A stretch of 8,047 nt of DNA from the NCBI GenBank assembly GCA_012729935.1, contig JAAYBY010000214.1, positions 1-8,047 of the forward strand, written 5' to 3'. The position numbers and the translations under genes were made by a program. The stretch's first letter is position 1. Each line of letters begins with the position of its first letter. A model generated the notes under the pieces. It saw nothing but the letters and a program-made list of their open reading frames with translations, was not told the origin of the DNA and ran no database searches. The DNA is from Clostridiaceae bacterium. Its GTDB lineage: Bacteria > Bacillota > Clostridia > Saccharofermentanales > UBA5734. Shown in pieces: positions 5,871 to 8,047 of this stretch.

Positions 5871-6449
5871 ATGAAAAGAGATCAGCTCTATCTGATGGTC
5901 GTCTCAGCGATGCTGATTGCAATCGGCATCATCATACCGATCCTATCACCGGTCAAAATTCTTCTGGAGCCGGCTTCGTTTACGTTGGCCAGCCATGTCG
6001 CGATCTTTATCGCTATGTTTATTTCACCCATTTCAGCGGTTGCTGTTTCGATCGGCACAACACTGGGATTTCTGCTCGCAGCCTACCCGATTGTCATTGT
6101 CATGCGGGCAGCTGTCCATATCATTTTCGCGTTGGCGGGTGCTCTGATCCTGCGAAAAAATCCCACTATTCTAGACAGAACGGTGCCCCTGATCCTTTTC
6201 TCAACCCTGATCAGCCTTTTGCATGGAATCAGCGAGTTGCTGGTCGTCATGCCGTTCTACTTTGGCAATCAGCTTACCAATGAAGCATGGTACAGCCGTG
6301 GTTTTCTCATTTCGGTTGTCCTGCTGGTTGGCGTCGGCACAGTTCTTCACAGTCTGGTCGATTTCTTTATCGCCCGTGGCATCTGGATTCCTCTGAAAAA
6401 ACTGAACCAGCGTCTGCTCGGGCATCGGGCTCTTCCACCTGCCATTTAA
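5871..6449 (+). CDS. niaX: NiaX-type niacin ECF transporter substrate-binding protein
   Basis: This 192-residue integral membrane protein has about six hydrophobic segments and no large soluble domain, as expected for the S component of an energy-coupling factor (ECF) transporter, which captures a vitamin and works with shared EcfA/EcfA'/EcfT units encoded elsewhere. The N-terminal half, with PVKILLEPASFTLASHVAIFIAMFISP at about 24-50 split over the first helices, resembles NiaX niacin transporters. The assignment is strengthened by niaR directly upstream and by the palindromes at its promoter. The ATG has GGGGGTG about five bases upstream. Its stop lies 2 bp from that of convergent zwf. If not niacin-specific it would still be an ECF S component; the ligand rests on similarity and context together. 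Confidence 0.82.
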   Translation: MKRDQLYLMVVSAMLIAIGIIIPILSPVKILLEPASFTLASHVAIFIAMFISPISAVAVSIGTTLGFLLAAYPIVIVMRAAVHIIFALAGALILRKNPTILDRTVPLILFSTLISLLHGISELLVVMPFYFGNQLTNEAWYSRGFLISVVLLVGVGTVLHSLVDFFIARGIWIPLKKLNQRLLGHRALPPAI

Positions 6450-6451
6450 GC

Positions 6452-7894
6452 CTACAAATCCAACCATGTTTTTTTGTCACGGCTGATCAGGCGCTCGGCC
6501 GCATGGGGGCCTTGTGAACCAGCCGGATAATAGTAGAGCGGCAATTCATCTCTGACGCTCTGAATCGAGTCAATCAGCGTCCACGTCGCTTCAATTTCGT
6601 CCCACCTGGTAAACAGGCTGAGATCACCCGACAGGGCATCGTGCAACAGTTTTTCATATGCCTGCGGCGAAGCTGCTCCCCGCTGACAATTCTGGCAGGC
6701 ATTCATACGTGCCTGTTCGATCTCTGTTGTCATACCGGGTTTTTTAATATTAAAGCGTAGATCAATACCTTCTTCAGGCTGGATACGGATCACCAGTGTA
6801 TTAGCCTGCCTGTCATTGTGCATGCCCAGATAATCCTGCTGATTAAAAACGATCGTGATCTTTCCGACTGACTGGTTGAGGCGCTTGCCGGTTCTGATAT
6901 AGATCGGGACACCCTGCCAACGTTCGTTATCAATCCAAAGCTGCATAGCTGTGTATGTTTCCGTCAACGAATGCTCCGGGATCCCTCTTTCGTCTCGATA
7001 CGCACGCATCGCGGAACCAGTAGTATATTGTGCCAGAATAACATCACGGGCAGCGCTCACTCGGTCGAATGGTCTGAGTTTGCGAAGGACGCGCACTTTT
7101 TCGTCTCGAACAGCATCCGGCTGCAGGCTGTCCGGCTGATTCATGGTCAGCAGGGCAACCAGTTGGAGCAGATGGCTTTGGACCATATCTCTCAATGCAC
7201 CGCTGCGATCGTAGTAACCACTGCGTTGTTCAACCCCGAACGGCTCTAAAACCGATATTTGAATGTGGTCTATGTGCTCGCGATTCCAGGCAGGTTCGAA
7301 CAGGCGGTTGCCAAAGCGGAGAATTAGAATATTCTGCAGCATCTCCTTGCCCAGATAATGGTCGATCCGATAAATCTCATTTTCATCAAAAACAGATCTC
7401 AACTCCTGATTAAATGATCGGGCGGACTGCAGGTCCTGGCCAAACGGTTTTTCGATCATCAAGCGCCGAAAAGAATCTGCATGCAGGTTCTGACGGGAGC
7501 CGATTTGTTTTGAAACAAGCGGAAACAAATCGGGCGCTGTTGCCAGAAAATAGAGGCGATTACCCTGTGTCTGTCCTGCACGCTCAATATCGTCCATCGA
7601 CTGCCACAATAAAGGGTACGCTTCATGTTCTGTGATATCCATCTGATAATATGTAAACCGATCGGTGAAGGATTGCAGCAGGTCTTCCGGGACGGGCTCT
7701 GACAAGCGGATGGATGACGCAATTTTTTCATGGTAGTAGGATTGCTGCCAATCCCGGCGGCCGATCCCCAGAATCTGGGTATGCGGGTTAAGCTGTCCTG
7801 ACTGGTGCAACGCGAACAACGCCGGGTATAATTTTTTCTGAGCCAAATCGCCTGTTGTGCCAAAAAGAATAATCAGGGCTGGCGGTAAAGACAT
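6452..7894 (-). CDS. zwf: Glucose-6-phosphate 1-dehydrogenase
   Basis: This 480-residue cytoplasmic enzyme oxidises glucose 6-phosphate to 6-phosphogluconolactone with reduction of NADP+ (or NAD+), the first step of the oxidative pentose phosphate pathway. An N-terminal Rossmann domain carries GTTGDLA at 12-18. The substrate signature RIDHYLGKE has Asp178 and His179, and the catalytic base is His241 in DMVQSH; all are one residue off the Leuconostoc mesenteroides numbering (Asp177, His178, His240). The C-terminal end keeps YYPAGSQGPHAAERLI. The start is placed at the ATG at 7894 because AAAGGGTG lies seven bases before it. The ATG at 7912 would lie only about four bases from the predicted transcript start and has no ribosome site. 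No gnd neighbour is present. Cofactor preference cannot be read reliably here. Confidence 0.95.
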   Translation of the reverse strand: MSLPPALIILFGTTGDLAQKKLYPALFALHQSGQLNPHTQILGIGRRDWQQSYYHEKIASSIRLSEPVPEDLLQSFTDRFTYYQMDITEHEAYPLLWQSMDDIERAGQTQGNRLYFLATAPDLFPLVSKQIGSRQNLHADSFRRLMIEKPFGQDLQSARSFNQELRSVFDENEIYRIDHYLGKEMLQNILILRFGNRLFEPAWNREHIDHIQISVLEPFGVEQRSGYYDRSGALRDMVQSHLLQLVALLTMNQPDSLQPDAVRDEKVRVLRKLRPFDRVSAARDVILAQYTTGSAMRAYRDERGIPEHSLTETYTAMQLWIDNERWQGVPIYIRTGKRLNQSVGKITIVFNQQDYLGMHNDRQANTLVIRIQPEEGIDLRFNIKKPGMTTEIEQARMNACQNCQRGAASPQAYEKLLHDALSGDLSLFTRWDEIEATWTLIDSIQSVRDELPLYYYPAGSQGPHAAERLISRDKKTWLDL

Positions 7895-7901
7895 AGAAGC
7901 A

Positions 7902-8006
7902 CACCCTTTCATCGTTTGACTTATTATATCATGTCGATTTAATCCCAGTATGTAAGGTCAGTTACGATCGATGGCGATGCTTTCATTCGTTTGACACTAT
8001 CATCAG
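7902..8006 (-). repeat. Imperfect direct repeat of the zwf promoter-leader
   Basis: The minus-strand segment 7931-7902, holding the -10 box and the zwf ribosome site, is echoed 75 bases upstream at 8006-7977. The shared core is GTCAAACGA, followed by TGAAAG in both (one inserted A in the upstream copy) and preceded by a TGAT and A/T-rich stretch in both. The upstream copy lacks a good -10 box, and its ATG is not followed by a long frame. It may be a decayed duplication or a pair of regulator sites; with a nine-base perfect core, chance is not excluded. Confidence 0.4.
7923..7931 (-). promoter_or_regulatory. Extended -10 promoter of zwf
   Basis: On the minus strand TGATATAAT is a perfect extended -10 (TGnTATAAT). 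No good -35 hexamer stands 16-18 bases upstream; the nearest choices are TACTGG or ATACTG. Transcription would begin near 7916, giving a leader of about 22 bases to the ATG at 7894, which supports that start over the one at 7912. Confidence 0.66.
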
Positions 8007-8047
8007 ATAACGTTCCGGTGATACAATCTGATTATAGCGACCAGATG

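Noticed and set aside
5480..6283. A long plus-strand open frame spanning the end of niaR and most of niaX
   Set aside because: It overlaps two well-supported genes in another frame, crosses their regulatory region, has no ribosome site and shows no recognisable domain.
7894..7912. The upstream ATG at 7912 as the zwf start
   Set aside because: It has no ribosome site and lies about four bases from the predicted transcript start, while the ATG at 7894 has AAAGGGTG at good spacing.
8019..8047. A plus-strand extended -10 (TGATACAAT, 8019-8027) with an ATG at the very last bases, suggesting a gene divergent from zwf
   Set aside because: No -35 at proper spacing, no ribosome site before the final ATG, and the sequence ends there, so nothing supports a gene.

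Overview
The window looks like ordinary chromosomal DNA of a Bacillota (Firmicutes) bacterium with roughly balanced GC. The evidence is strong Shine-Dalgarno sites of the GGAGG type, consensus sigma-A style promoters, a CsoR/CopZ/CopA copper module, and a NiaR regulator beside a NiaX-type ECF substrate-binding protein. The Nqr/Rnf-family genes at the left edge suggest anaerobic or fermentative energy metabolism with ion-coupled electron transfer. The genus cannot be fixed from this sequence.

Layout. Positions 1-1132 (minus strand) hold the beginning of an Nqr/Rnf-type operon: a good promoter, a membrane FMN subunit (rnfD/nqrB family) and the first 37 codons of an rnfG/nqrC-type subunit cut by the window edge. 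Positions 1163-4040 (minus) hold a copper-efflux operon in the order copA, copZ, csoR, read from one promoter whose start region carries a GC-rich CsoR-type operator. Positions 4116-5045 (minus) hold cysK, a cysteine synthase. Divergent from it, 5209-6449 (plus), lie niaR (NAD/niacin repressor) and niaX (niacin uptake). niaX has its own promoter and a pair of overlapping palindromes at the predicted transcription start. Positions 6452-7894 (minus) hold zwf, glucose-6-phosphate dehydrogenase, convergent with niaX, the two stop codons being only 2 bp apart. The right end, 7895-8047, is the zwf leader, an extended -10 promoter and a diverged second copy of the leader/promoter sequence.

How the parts work together. 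CsoR should hold the copA promoter shut until Cu(I) binds. CopZ then carries Cu(I) to the CopA ATPase for export, and because csoR is the last gene of the same transcript it should limit itself. NiaR should shut off niacin uptake when the pyridine nucleotide supply is adequate. zwf and the Nqr/Rnf-type complex both use nicotinamide cofactors, but nothing here shows co-regulation with NiaR.

No mobile element, CRISPR array, tRNA or rRNA was seen, and I find no convincing new defence or multi-gene system. The most worthwhile observations are the odd 5' end and mixed Nqr/Rnf character of the rnfD-like gene, the overlapping palindromes before niaX, and the duplicated zwf leader.
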